A stretch of DNA of 64,000 nucleotides, taken from assembly GCA_026671195.1 (NCBI GenBank), contig JAPOHD010000062.1, forward strand, positions 1-64,000. The letters are read 5' to 3'. The notes under the pieces are model-generated. The model saw only the letters and a program-made list of their open reading frames with translations. It did not search any database and was not told the DNA's origin. The translations under genes and the position numbers were made by a program. This DNA comes from Draconibacterium aestuarii (lineage in GTDB: Bacteria > Bacteroidota > Bacteroidia > Bacteroidales > Prolixibacteraceae). Shown one piece after another: positions 8,821 to 15,099 of this stretch; position 1 is the first letter of the stretch, and every line of letters starts with the position of its first letter.

Positions 8821-9672
8821 ATGCAAATCCCTGAAGGTGTAGTGTTACTGGATAGTTTAGGCGATTTACAACCCGGAAATACAACTCCAATCCTTGTATG
8901 CGGATCCCATTGCGGAGGCAATAGCGATCTTGCCAGACAAGTAAAAAACTGTGGTGTAAAAGCGGTTTTTCTCAACAATGCAGGTATAGGAAAAAATCAG
9001 GCAGGAATCAGAGGTCTCACGTATTATGCGGCTGAGAATATTCTGGCCTGTGCTGTTGATCACAATAGCGCTGAGATTGGTATTTCCTGCGATACATGGG
9101 AGAGTGGTACTATAAGTCACATAAGCCCCCGGGCGGAAGCAGCCGGAATACAAACTGGTGATTCTGTAAAAGAGGCTGTGTCCAAAATAAGCTATATTGT
9201 CAAGGACTCTTTATTGACTCAAAAAAGTGAGCGTTTTGAATCTCTTAATAGGAGTGAATCGAAGGATAGCAAGAAAGGTCTGAAAAAACAAATCAAAGCA
9301 CAAATTGAAAGCGTGGATATCACCATAGCTGATAGCATAACATCTTTAAGCGAGAACAATTTTGGAGATATTGTTGTGTGTGGATCACATGGCGGTGTAA
9401 GTGCAGGAGAATATGCTCAGAAATATCGGCTAAAAGCGGTGTTTTTTAATGATGCAGGAATTGGTAAAAATAATGCAGGCATAAAAAGTCTGGAGACTTT
9501 AAATGCTGCAGGAATTCTTGCATGCACAGTAGACTGCATGAGTGCAGAGATTTTTAACGGACAGGACGTACTTGATAATGGTATTATCTCGGTTTGTAAT
9601 CAACTGGCAAAGATCAGAAATATCAAAGAAAGGATGACTGTTAAAGAGGCCATTAAATCAATGACACTTTGA
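8821..9672 (+). CDS. Internally duplicated conserved protein downstream of iorAB
   Basis: Unrecognised 283-aa protein, probably cytoplasmic, with no signal peptide or membrane segment. It is a tandem duplication. Repeat 1 (about residues 24-107) has ILVCGSHCGG, then GVKAVFLNNAGIGKNQAGI, ENILACAVDHNSAEIG and GTIS. Repeat 2 (about residues 183-265) has IVVCGSHGGVSAGE, then LKAVFFNDAGIGKNNAGI, AGILACTVDCMSAEI and GIIS. A charged linker (residues about 135-175) joins them. The conserved CGSHGG, N(N/D)AGIGK and SAEI motifs suggest a small-molecule binding or enzymatic site in each half. Its place at the end of the iorAB operon suggests a link to aryl-pyruvate or aryl-acetyl-CoA metabolism, but this is inference. 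Confidence 0.8.
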   Translation: MQIPEGVVLLDSLGDLQPGNTTPILVCGSHCGGNSDLARQVKNCGVKAVFLNNAGIGKNQAGIRGLTYYAAENILACAVDHNSAEIGISCDTWESGTISHISPRAEAAGIQTGDSVKEAVSKISYIVKDSLLTQKSERFESLNRSESKDSKKGLKKQIKAQIESVDITIADSITSLSENNFGDIVVCGSHGGVSAGEYAQKYRLKAVFFNDAGIGKNNAGIKSLETLNAAGILACTVDCMSAEIFNGQDVLDNGIISVCNQLAKIRNIKERMTVKEAIKSMTL

Positions 9673-9728
9673 ATGTTTTTTAGGGAAGCCTACAACTACA
9701 ATTCCTTTTCAGTAACCCCCATAGCGCT

Positions 9729-11918
9729 TTAAGTTACTAACAATTCTTCAAATGCATTTCTATAAAATTCGCTTCTTTTAATAAGTTGATCGTGTGTTCC
9801 GGAGCTTGATATGGTTTGAGATTCTATTACATAAATCCGGTTGGTGTGACGCGCAAGCTGGGGCCGATGGGTGACAAAGATTACCGGAATTTCTTCTTTT
9901 ATTTTGTGGAGAAGTTTAAGCACAAAACTCTCCGTTCGTTTTCCCATTGCTGCAGTTGCTTCATCTAGCAGCAAAAGTTTGGGTTTACTATACAGTGCTC
10001 TCGCCAACGCAATCAATTGCCTCTGTCCGCCCGATAAATTGGTACTGTTTTCGTTAATAATGGTGGCATATCCTTGCTGAAATTCCATAATAAAATCATG
10101 AAATCCGTGTTGTTGACAAAAAGTAACAACCTGTTCCACATTTGGTTTTTCTTCCAATGAAATGTTTTCAAGTACCGTTCCGTTAAAAAGTTGAACATGC
10201 TGTTCTACCGTTGCAACATGCTTTCTCCATTCTTTTGTTGGAAATGCATCCCAACTTTGGTTATTGACATAGATGCTACCTGCTTCTGTTGAATGAAAAC
10301 GCTGAAGAACCGCAAGCAAAGTGCTCTTCCCACATCCTATTTCTCCAAAAAAGGTAATGATTTCGCCTTTGTTGATTGAAAAGTTAATGTCTTTTAGCAA
10401 TAAGCTTTTACCCGGAAACCGAAAATTCAATCCTTTTACCTCTAGGTTATTGAAATGAATCTCTTTTGCCAGAGGCTTTTCATCTTCCTGGTTTCCCTGT
10501 TCGAATTCAGGCGTGGCAGAAGCAAATTCATACATACGGTCGAAGGCAACCCGTGCTTCCTGCAGTTGAATATTGGCCATTGCAATGTTAACTACCGAAG
10601 CGCCTAAACTTCCAATTAATGTGATAATTGCCATCATTTGTCCCAGCATTAATTGTTCTTGCAATACCAGCCAGGCTGTCCACGAAATTGTTCCGGTTAA
10701 CAACAGTGCACTACCGATAGTAATGCGAAAGTTTATTTTGGCACCCAACAGACCCAAGTCGAAAACCTTCTGCATAAACAATCCATAAATTGCATTAATC
10801 ACTTTCGCGAATAAATTTTCACGATTAAACGTTTTAATTGCTTTTATGCCAGTAATTGTATCTATGTATTTGCTTTCGGTGGCAGCATAGCTTTGCATTA
10901 CTTCGCGTTGAGCAACAATTACTTTTTTATTGTAAAACCAGGCAAGTAATCCAAAAAAGGGAATCGATAACAAACTGATCAAGCCGGTAGAAACCGAATA
11001 CGCAAAAATATATCCTGCAGAAACCAACACGATAAGTACATCAATGACTACCTGGCTGCTTAAATAAACCACCACTTTTTGAATGCGGCTGGCGTCATTC
11101 ATTCGAGCTACCATATCTCCGGTTGAAGTACTATCGAAAAACGGTTTGGGCAGAAGTAGTAACTTCCCAAAGAAATTGCTGATGAAGCGGATGTTCATCT
11201 CGCGGCTTTGGCGCACCAGAAAAATGCTGCGAACATACGAGATAAGGGCCCGAGCCAGTAAAATAACGGTGAATAAAATAAGCCCCAAAATCAGGGTACG
11301 CGTATCTTTTTCAGGAAGAATTACATCAATAAGCTTTTGCGAAAAAATGGCTGTTGCCAGTCCAAGTACCGAAATCACAATCCCAAGGAAAGCGGCAATT
11401 CCCAAAATTGGGAAATCGGGTTTTATGAGTTCCAAAAACCAGTTTTGTTTGTTTTTGCTTTCGTTCTGTTTTGATACGAAGTTTTTACCTGGTGTTAGTT
11501 TGAGCAGCATTTTACTTTTCCAAACAGCTTCTAACTCTTCTTCAGAATATTGAGTAACTCCCCACGCCGGATCGCCAATAGTGAATTTTTCGTTTTCGAA
11601 ACCATAACAAATTATAAAATGTTCCAGATTTTGGTCTTTAACCACGTGAAGGATTACAGGTTCGTCTACATCTTTCAAATTGGAGATATCTGCTTCGTAG
11701 CCACCGGCATTAAAACCCAGTGTTTGTGCAGCCTGGTATAAACCCAGTAAACTGGTTCCGTTTAAGGTGGTACCGCTCATCTCGCGCAGTTTTTCCTGGG
11801 TAGTTTCACCTTTGTGGTATTTCACTATCGATGCCAGACAAGCCAATCCACAATAAAACTGACTGTATTGTTTGGTGAATGTGGTACTAATTATTCTTAA
11901 CTTGTCTTTCTTTGTCAT
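9729..11918 (-). CDS. C39-peptidase-domain ABC exporter (bacteriocin processing/export)
   Basis: Bifunctional inner-membrane exporter that would cut double-glycine leaders and export the peptide. I chose the ATG at 11918 (729 aa, MTKKDKLRII). Residues 1-~130 are a C39 peptidase: Q17, C23 in QFYCGLACL, H100 in LEHFIICYG, D116 in IGDPAWG. The usual Asp before the catalytic Cys is Tyr. Residues ~165-460 are the six-helix ABC membrane domain. The ATPase has Walker A GEIGCGKST, signature NLSGGQRQ, Walker B LLLLDEAT and H-loop FVTHRP. The D-loop reads AAMG in place of SALD, which is odd. It is last in the minus-strand run that starts with the GG-leader peptide at 14613, matching its proposed substrate. 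Confidence 0.93.
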   Translation of the reverse strand: MTKKDKLRIISTTFTKQYSQFYCGLACLASIVKYHKGETTQEKLREMSGTTLNGTSLLGLYQAAQTLGFNAGGYEADISNLKDVDEPVILHVVKDQNLEHFIICYGFENEKFTIGDPAWGVTQYSEEELEAVWKSKMLLKLTPGKNFVSKQNESKNKQNWFLELIKPDFPILGIAAFLGIVISVLGLATAIFSQKLIDVILPEKDTRTLILGLILFTVILLARALISYVRSIFLVRQSREMNIRFISNFFGKLLLLPKPFFDSTSTGDMVARMNDASRIQKVVVYLSSQVVIDVLIVLVSAGYIFAYSVSTGLISLLSIPFFGLLAWFYNKKVIVAQREVMQSYAATESKYIDTITGIKAIKTFNRENLFAKVINAIYGLFMQKVFDLGLLGAKINFRITIGSALLLTGTISWTAWLVLQEQLMLGQMMAIITLIGSLGASVVNIAMANIQLQEARVAFDRMYEFASATPEFEQGNQEDEKPLAKEIHFNNLEVKGLNFRFPGKSLLLKDINFSINKGEIITFFGEIGCGKSTLLAVLQRFHSTEAGSIYVNNQSWDAFPTKEWRKHVATVEQHVQLFNGTVLENISLEEKPNVEQVVTFCQQHGFHDFIMEFQQGYATIINENSTNLSGGQRQLIALARALYSKPKLLLLDEATAAMGKRTESFVLKLLHKIKEEIPVIFVTHRPQLARHTNRIYVIESQTISSSGTHDQLIKRSEFYRNAFEELLVT

Positions 11919-12108
11919 AGCTGTTAATTGTATCTGATTCCTGAAGTTTGGTAGTTTCGACAAAGTTTGTGGCGTTGTTTCGATCTTTGTTTTGAGATCG
12001 AAGGTCTTGCAGAGCTTTTACGGGTTCTAATTCGCTAATTGACTTTTGTGGGGGTATTGATATCGTGTTTGCAAGCCATACACCGAGGAAGAAAAATATT
12101 TTTGCCAT
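11887..12108 (-). CDS. Small membrane-anchored or secreted protein in bacteriocin-like locus
   Basis: Unrecognised 73-aa protein. The ATG at 12108 gives MAKIFFFLGVWLANTISIPP, a hydrophobic N-terminus that could be a signal peptide or single membrane anchor. A polar, Asn/Lys/Asp-rich tail with no motif follows. The 3' end overlaps the start of the exporter by 32 bases, typical of translational coupling. It could be an exporter accessory subunit or a chance ORF; the coupling and signal-like start favour a real gene. Confidence 0.5.
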   Translation of the reverse strand: MAKIFFFLGVWLANTISIPPQKSISELEPVKALQDLRSQNKDRNNATNFVETTKLQESDTINSYDKERQVKNN

Positions 12109-12156
12109 ATATAAAAGTTTGGTATTTGGATAATCTGTTCTGCTTGCCAATCCATG

Positions 12157-12183
12157 CCTTCAATGATTCGAAATCCTTGAAGG
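12157..12183 (-). other. Hairpin between thioredoxin-like gene and small ORF
   Basis: A 7-bp inverted repeat (CCTTCAA at 12157-12163, TTGAAGG at 12177-12183) lies just after the thioredoxin-like stop codon. No T tract follows on the minus strand, so it may stabilise or partly terminate the message. Confidence 0.35.
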
Positions 12184-12184
12184 T

Positions 12185-12706
12185 TTAGTTGTTGTTTAGT
12201 GCATTAAGAATTGATTCTATTTTGGTTTCACCTAAAAATTGCTGTGTTAATTTCCGGTTTTCATAGATATAAATGGATGGAATAACTGCTTTGCCAAATG
12301 TTGGTTTAAACTTATTTTCTGTGTCAATCAGCACTTCAATATTATTCACTTCCCAGAGTTGATTTGTGTTACAAAATCTCTTTACCCGTTGTAGCGAATC
12401 GTCAGCTGTTACCATTACCAACTGGCATTCATTAAGGGCATGGGAAGTTTGCGAAATTGCCTGGGCTTCGTATTGGCAGTGTTCGCAATCGGGATGAAAA
12501 TATACAAGAAGTAAGGGCTTTGTTGGATCAAAACTGTGTAAGCTGACCGAATCTCCATAAAAAGAAAGAAAGTCAACTTCAGGTAAAGTCTGTATTCGTG
12601 CTTCGGCTTCTTTTTTGTCAGAATACCCGCCGATAATATTCACCAACAGATAGCCAAAAATAAATCCTATGATTAGTATTATCGCGTATTTTACAATTTT
12701 TCGCAT
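12185..12706 (-). CDS. Membrane-anchored thioredoxin-like (TlpA/redoxin) protein
   Basis: Predicted periplasmic thiol-disulfide protein of 173 aa. Residues 7-27 form an N-terminal membrane anchor. The rest is a thioredoxin fold with the redox motif C74-E-H-C77 in VYFHPDCEHCQYEA, and VIPSIYIYENRKL supplies the cis-proline region. It lies in the bacteriocin-like locus, and the precursor there has exactly two cysteines (C20, C59). A role in forming or proofreading that disulfide is a reasonable inference. Its start abuts the stop of the membrane protein upstream (12707), so the two are probably coupled. Confidence 0.85.
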   Translation of the reverse strand: MRKIVKYAIILIIGFIFGYLLVNIIGGYSDKKEAEARIQTLPEVDFLSFYGDSVSLHSFDPTKPLLLVYFHPDCEHCQYEAQAISQTSHALNECQLVMVTADDSLQRVKRFCNTNQLWEVNNIEVLIDTENKFKPTFGKAVIPSIYIYENRKLTQQFLGETKIESILNALNNN

Positions 12707-13351
12707 TTAACTAAGATTTAGTGTTACAAACATTACTGTCAACACCCATAACAAGAGGCCGCTACCATACGATACCGTTACCAGTTTTAACGAATGGCCA
12801 AACTTTACAGGCCGTTCGTTGTCGCTTTCATTCAAAAGTTTAAACAATAGCCATGCTAATATTGCAAAATAACCAAGTTCGAATACATTAAGCAGGCTCA
12901 GGGGATATACGAAGATTTGATCAATGTTCTTACTGTTTAGTAACTCCATTGCCGATAGCGGTTGAAACTGCAAATCTTCAAGCGTACTCACTTGTCTAAA
13001 GAAGATAAGAATAATAAGTTTAGCTAATCCGGAAAGAACATAGACAAAGTCAGCGATTAAAGCAATTTTGAAAAGTTTTTCGAATTCGATTTTCAACTCA
13101 GTAAAAAATACTCCGATGAAAAGAAAAATGCTGGTGTAAAATACACGAATCAGGATTACGAAAGGCAAAATGGCGTAACCAAGCCATTGCCACTTTTTTG
13201 CAAAACTTAATGTTGTTTCAATTCTCTCTATATCTAAATTATTGCCTAATGACTGATAATAAACTGTTTCGATCGGAATAATAATATTACTGGCTACGTA
13301 TAATAATATTGATAAAGATACAAGTGAAAATAAGATTTTGGTAACGGACAT
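12707..13351 (-). CDS. Yip1-like multi-pass membrane protein
   Basis: Unnamed 214-aa inner-membrane protein with about five hydrophobic segments: residues ~5-28, 55-85, 93-117, 147-170 and 188-212. The arrangement recalls YIP1-domain proteins, but I see no decisive motif. It is co-directional with the thioredoxin-like gene, with no gap. Within the locus it could serve in export, thiol transfer or immunity. Confidence 0.6.
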   Translation of the reverse strand: MSVTKILFSLVSLSILLYVASNIIIPIETVYYQSLGNNLDIERIETTLSFAKKWQWLGYAILPFVILIRVFYTSIFLFIGVFFTELKIEFEKLFKIALIADFVYVLSGLAKLIILIFFRQVSTLEDLQFQPLSAMELLNSKNIDQIFVYPLSLLNVFELGYFAILAWLLFKLLNESDNERPVKFGHSLKLVTVSYGSGLLLWVLTVMFVTLNLS

Positions 13352-13399
13352 ATATGCTGAGAATTATTCTATTATACTGAATAGTTTTTTAGACTGTAT

Positions 13400-13567
13400 T
13401 TAATTTTTTGAATTTTTACTTGATGAATTAACAGTCGCTAATACTATTGAGATCGCCATTAAGATTAGTGCTCCTGCGAGTATAAATTTGCTATTAATTA
13501 TATCTGCCATGTAAAAGAAGACACATAAAAATGCAATTAGACTAGTTCCAATTGTTACTTTTTTCAT
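13400..13567 (-). CDS. Small two-helix membrane protein
   Basis: Unrecognised 55-aa protein. The ATG at 13567 (MKKVTIGTSLIAFLCVFFYM) is preferred over the one at 13597, which falls inside a hairpin. Two hydrophobic helices span about residues 5-22 and 27-45, and the C-terminus is polar and Ser/Asn/Lys-rich. It follows a strong hairpin (13587-13629) and precedes the Yip1-like gene. Its size and position fit an immunity or accessory membrane protein. Confidence 0.5.
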   Translation of the reverse strand: MKKVTIGTSLIAFLCVFFYMADIINSKFILAGALILMAISIVLATVNSSSKNSKN

Positions 13568-13586
13568 AATTAAATATTTATATAAG

Positions 13587-13629
13587 GGCTTTTGCATTCA
13601 ATTGATTATGAAATCAGAATGCAAAAGCC
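13587..13629 (-). terminator. Strong hairpin, possible attenuator inside the bacteriocin-like locus
   Basis: A perfect 13-bp stem (GGCTTTTGCATTC at 13587-13599, GAATGCAAAAGCC at 13617-13629) has a 17-base loop. There is no clear T tract on the minus strand, so termination would be partial. It divides the peptide-proximal genes from the export genes. Confidence 0.5.
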
Positions 13630-13643
13630 TAAAATTGTTGTCT

Positions 13644-13733
13644 CTAACTCAGTACTTTGATTGCGCAAGCTAAATCAGCTACGATTAATCCTCCAGAAAT
13701 CCACACGACAGGGATTTCAAAAAGTTTGTGCAC
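13644..13733 (-). CDS. Possible 29-aa hydrophobic peptide
   Basis: A GTG-initiated frame encodes VHKLFEIPVVWISGGLIVAD and then ACAIKVLS, a single membrane-helix-like peptide with one Cys. It overlaps the end of the preceding small ORF by 17 bases and its stop lies 15 bases before the strong hairpin, as a last cistron would. There is no ATG and no homologue I recognise. It could be a real micropeptide, or the C-terminus of the preceding protein after a frameshift. Confidence 0.25.
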   Translation of the reverse strand: MHKLFEIPVVWISGGLIVADLACAIKVLS

Positions 13734-14004
13734 TAACCTTGTGGGAATAGCCTCTTGCTAATAATTCATCTATCTGAAAACAACACCGATGTATGTAGCA
13801 AGGTCCTTTAATTATTCTTATTTTTCCTTTTAATGATGTAGTCGCCATTGCAATGGTTGTTAACACTGTGGATACTAGTAACAATAATAGGCCTTTAATC
13901 TCATTAATAGGACGGTCAATTACCACTTTAATAATTAGACTAATCGTTGAAATTAATACTGACAAAAAGAATAAAATTAGACTTATGTTTTTTCTTTTAA
14001 ACAT
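13717..14004 (-). CDS. Small membrane protein, possible immunity protein
   Basis: Unrecognised 95-aa protein. The ATG at 14004 (MFKRKNISLILFFLSVLIST) starts within the last codons of the upstream ORF, an 8-base overlap that suggests coupling. Hydrophobic helices cover about residues 7-27 and 36-58, followed by a basic stretch and a cysteine-rich tail with CYIHRCCFQIDELLARGY. Position next to the peptide gene suggests immunity or accessory function. Confidence 0.45.
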   Translation of the reverse strand: MFKRKNISLILFFLSVLISTISLIIKVVIDRPINEIKGLLLLLVSTVLTTIAMATTSLKGKIRIIKGPCYIHRCCFQIDELLARGYSHKVSAQTF

Positions 14005-14347
14005 TCCGCCATATCTTATTCTTGATTGAAAAAACAATTAACGAAATGAGAAAAATTACAGCAATTCCGATCCACTGAATACTATCGGTATTGCTTATAA
14101 TGTACCAAATGCCTGAAAGCACTAGTGCTAACAGAAAAAATACAAGTAGCTCCTTTTGTAATACAGGATCAGTTTTGATATTTTTTTTCTTTCTAATCCA
14201 AACTCCAATTACACCTCCAAGAGCACAGCCCAACCACGCCATTGTCATAGAAATTAATTTACTATTACCATACAGGACTGCAGCTAAAAATAACATCAAA
14301 GAAACTGATATAATAATAATTGAGTTATAAATAAAATTAGTTTTCAT
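13997..14347 (-). CDS. Four-helix membrane protein, possible immunity protein
   Basis: Unrecognised 116-aa protein made almost entirely of four hydrophobic helices (residues about 5-25, 31-50, 66-84 and 91-109) with a Lys-rich loop, KKKNIKTDP, between helices 2 and 3. It is the first gene after the GG-leader peptide gene (83-base gap). Small multi-helix membrane proteins directly downstream of class II bacteriocin genes are commonly immunity proteins, so that role is inferred by position only. Confidence 0.6.
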   Translation of the reverse strand: MKTNFIYNSIIIISVSLMLFLAAVLYGNSKLISMTMAWLGCALGGVIGVWIRKKKNIKTDPVLQKELLVFFLLALVLSGIWYIISNTDSIQWIGIAVIFLISLIVFSIKNKIWRNV

Positions 14348-14430
14348 ACCATAAATAATAATATTTCTTTTTATTGATTTTTTGGGAGTTTGAGATATTT
14401 ATCTCAAACTCCTGATTGAGCAATACGACT

Positions 14431-14613
14431 TTAACCACAGACATAAGTTTGTAAGGCACCCCATCCAACAGCAAAAACAAATGCTCCAACGCCACCTGTT
14501 GCTATTCCCGCCATTCCTGCCCAAAACGCACCTACAACAGTCATTCCCATATTGCAAGACCAATCGGCGCCACCTTGTATATCTTCCATTTTTTCAAAAC
14601 TCAATTCTTTCAT
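14431..14613 (-). CDS. Double-glycine leader bacteriocin-like precursor peptide
   Basis: A 60-aa precursor. Residues 1-15 (MKELSFEKMEDIQGG) match a bacteriocin-type GG leader: the spaced L, M and I before G14-G15 suit C39 peptidases. The predicted mature peptide is residues 16-60. It starts ADWSCNMGMT and ends QTYVCG, with cysteines at 20 and 59 and a Gly/Ala/aromatic hydrophobic core holding several GxxxG-type spacings. This resembles class II pore-forming bacteriocins with one possible disulfide. A C39 ABC exporter, a thioredoxin-like protein and small membrane proteins follow on the same strand. Alternatives are a signalling pheromone or another exported peptide. I see no canonical promoter just upstream. 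Confidence 0.75.
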   Translation of the reverse strand: MKELSFEKMEDIQGGADWSCNMGMTVVGAFWAGMAGIATGGVGAFVFAVGWGALQTYVCG

Positions 14614-14657
14614 AATTTTTAGAATTTAAATGAGACAATTGGCGAATGCCCCTTTTT

Positions 14658-14776
14658 TACAAGTGCCAACTTGCAAAAACGGTTCCCGGATAGTAGTTTT
14701 GTGTGGGCGGTTTTCAAAACTGCCTGCCTCCCCGGGCCGGGAACAAATTAACGCGTGTACTCATCCCCGGGGAGGC
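14658..14776. other. GC-rich structured block upstream of the precursor gene
   Basis: Successive inverted repeats fill this stretch. CAAGT/ACTTG lies near 14660-14673. GTTCCCGG (14682-14689) pairs with CCGGGAAC (14737-14744) and encloses GGCGGTTTT/AAAACTGCC (14706-14724). GCCTCCCCGGG (14726-14736) pairs with CCCGGGGAGGC (14766-14776). The last pair interleaves with the GTTCCCGG pair, so alternative folds are possible. It could be a leader RNA of the minus-strand peptide gene, an independent RNA, or a small palindromic mobile element. The short ORF across it is not convincing. Confidence 0.6.
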
Positions 14777-14788
14777 TTACCCAATAAA

Positions 14789-14821
14789 TTTGTTTTTTCC
14801 TGTGAGAGTTAAATAACTTTG
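14789..14821 (+). promoter_or_regulatory. Candidate rightward promoter
   Basis: TTTG at 14789-14792 and TAACTTTG at 14814-14821 have a 21-base spacer, close to the Bacteroidota consensus. Nothing coding follows on the plus strand before the convergent FAD dehydrogenase gene. If active it would give a non-coding or antisense transcript. Confidence 0.4.
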
Positions 14822-15099
14822 CATTTTTGGTTTTTTCGCGTCCTGCCTGGGTTAAAGACAGGGGGTTTTCTTTATTTTACACTTAAAATTAAGTTAATAA
14901 GTTTAAATATAAAAATTAGTTTACCCCCCATCTCTAATTTGTCTGTTGGTGTTGTGAGTTGTATATCTTGCAGTTAGCGGCGGAGATGTGATTATGTTGT
15001 TATATAACATAAGTAATTTTTCAGGCTCTTAGGGTTACCTTTTAAATTAGGATGGTATCTATTTAGATAAGCTTTTGCTTATAAAGAGAGTGAATTCGA
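14822..15099. other. Gene-free region
   Basis: Apart from the candidate promoter just to its left and a weak CCTG/CAGG hairpin near 14845-14865 followed by T-rich sequence, I see no gene or repeat here. Confidence 0.4.

Noticed and set aside
14630..14812. 60-aa plus-strand ORF upstream of the bacteriocin-like precursor
   Set aside because: It runs through the GC-rich inverted repeats, has no promoter in front of it and no recognisable protein features.
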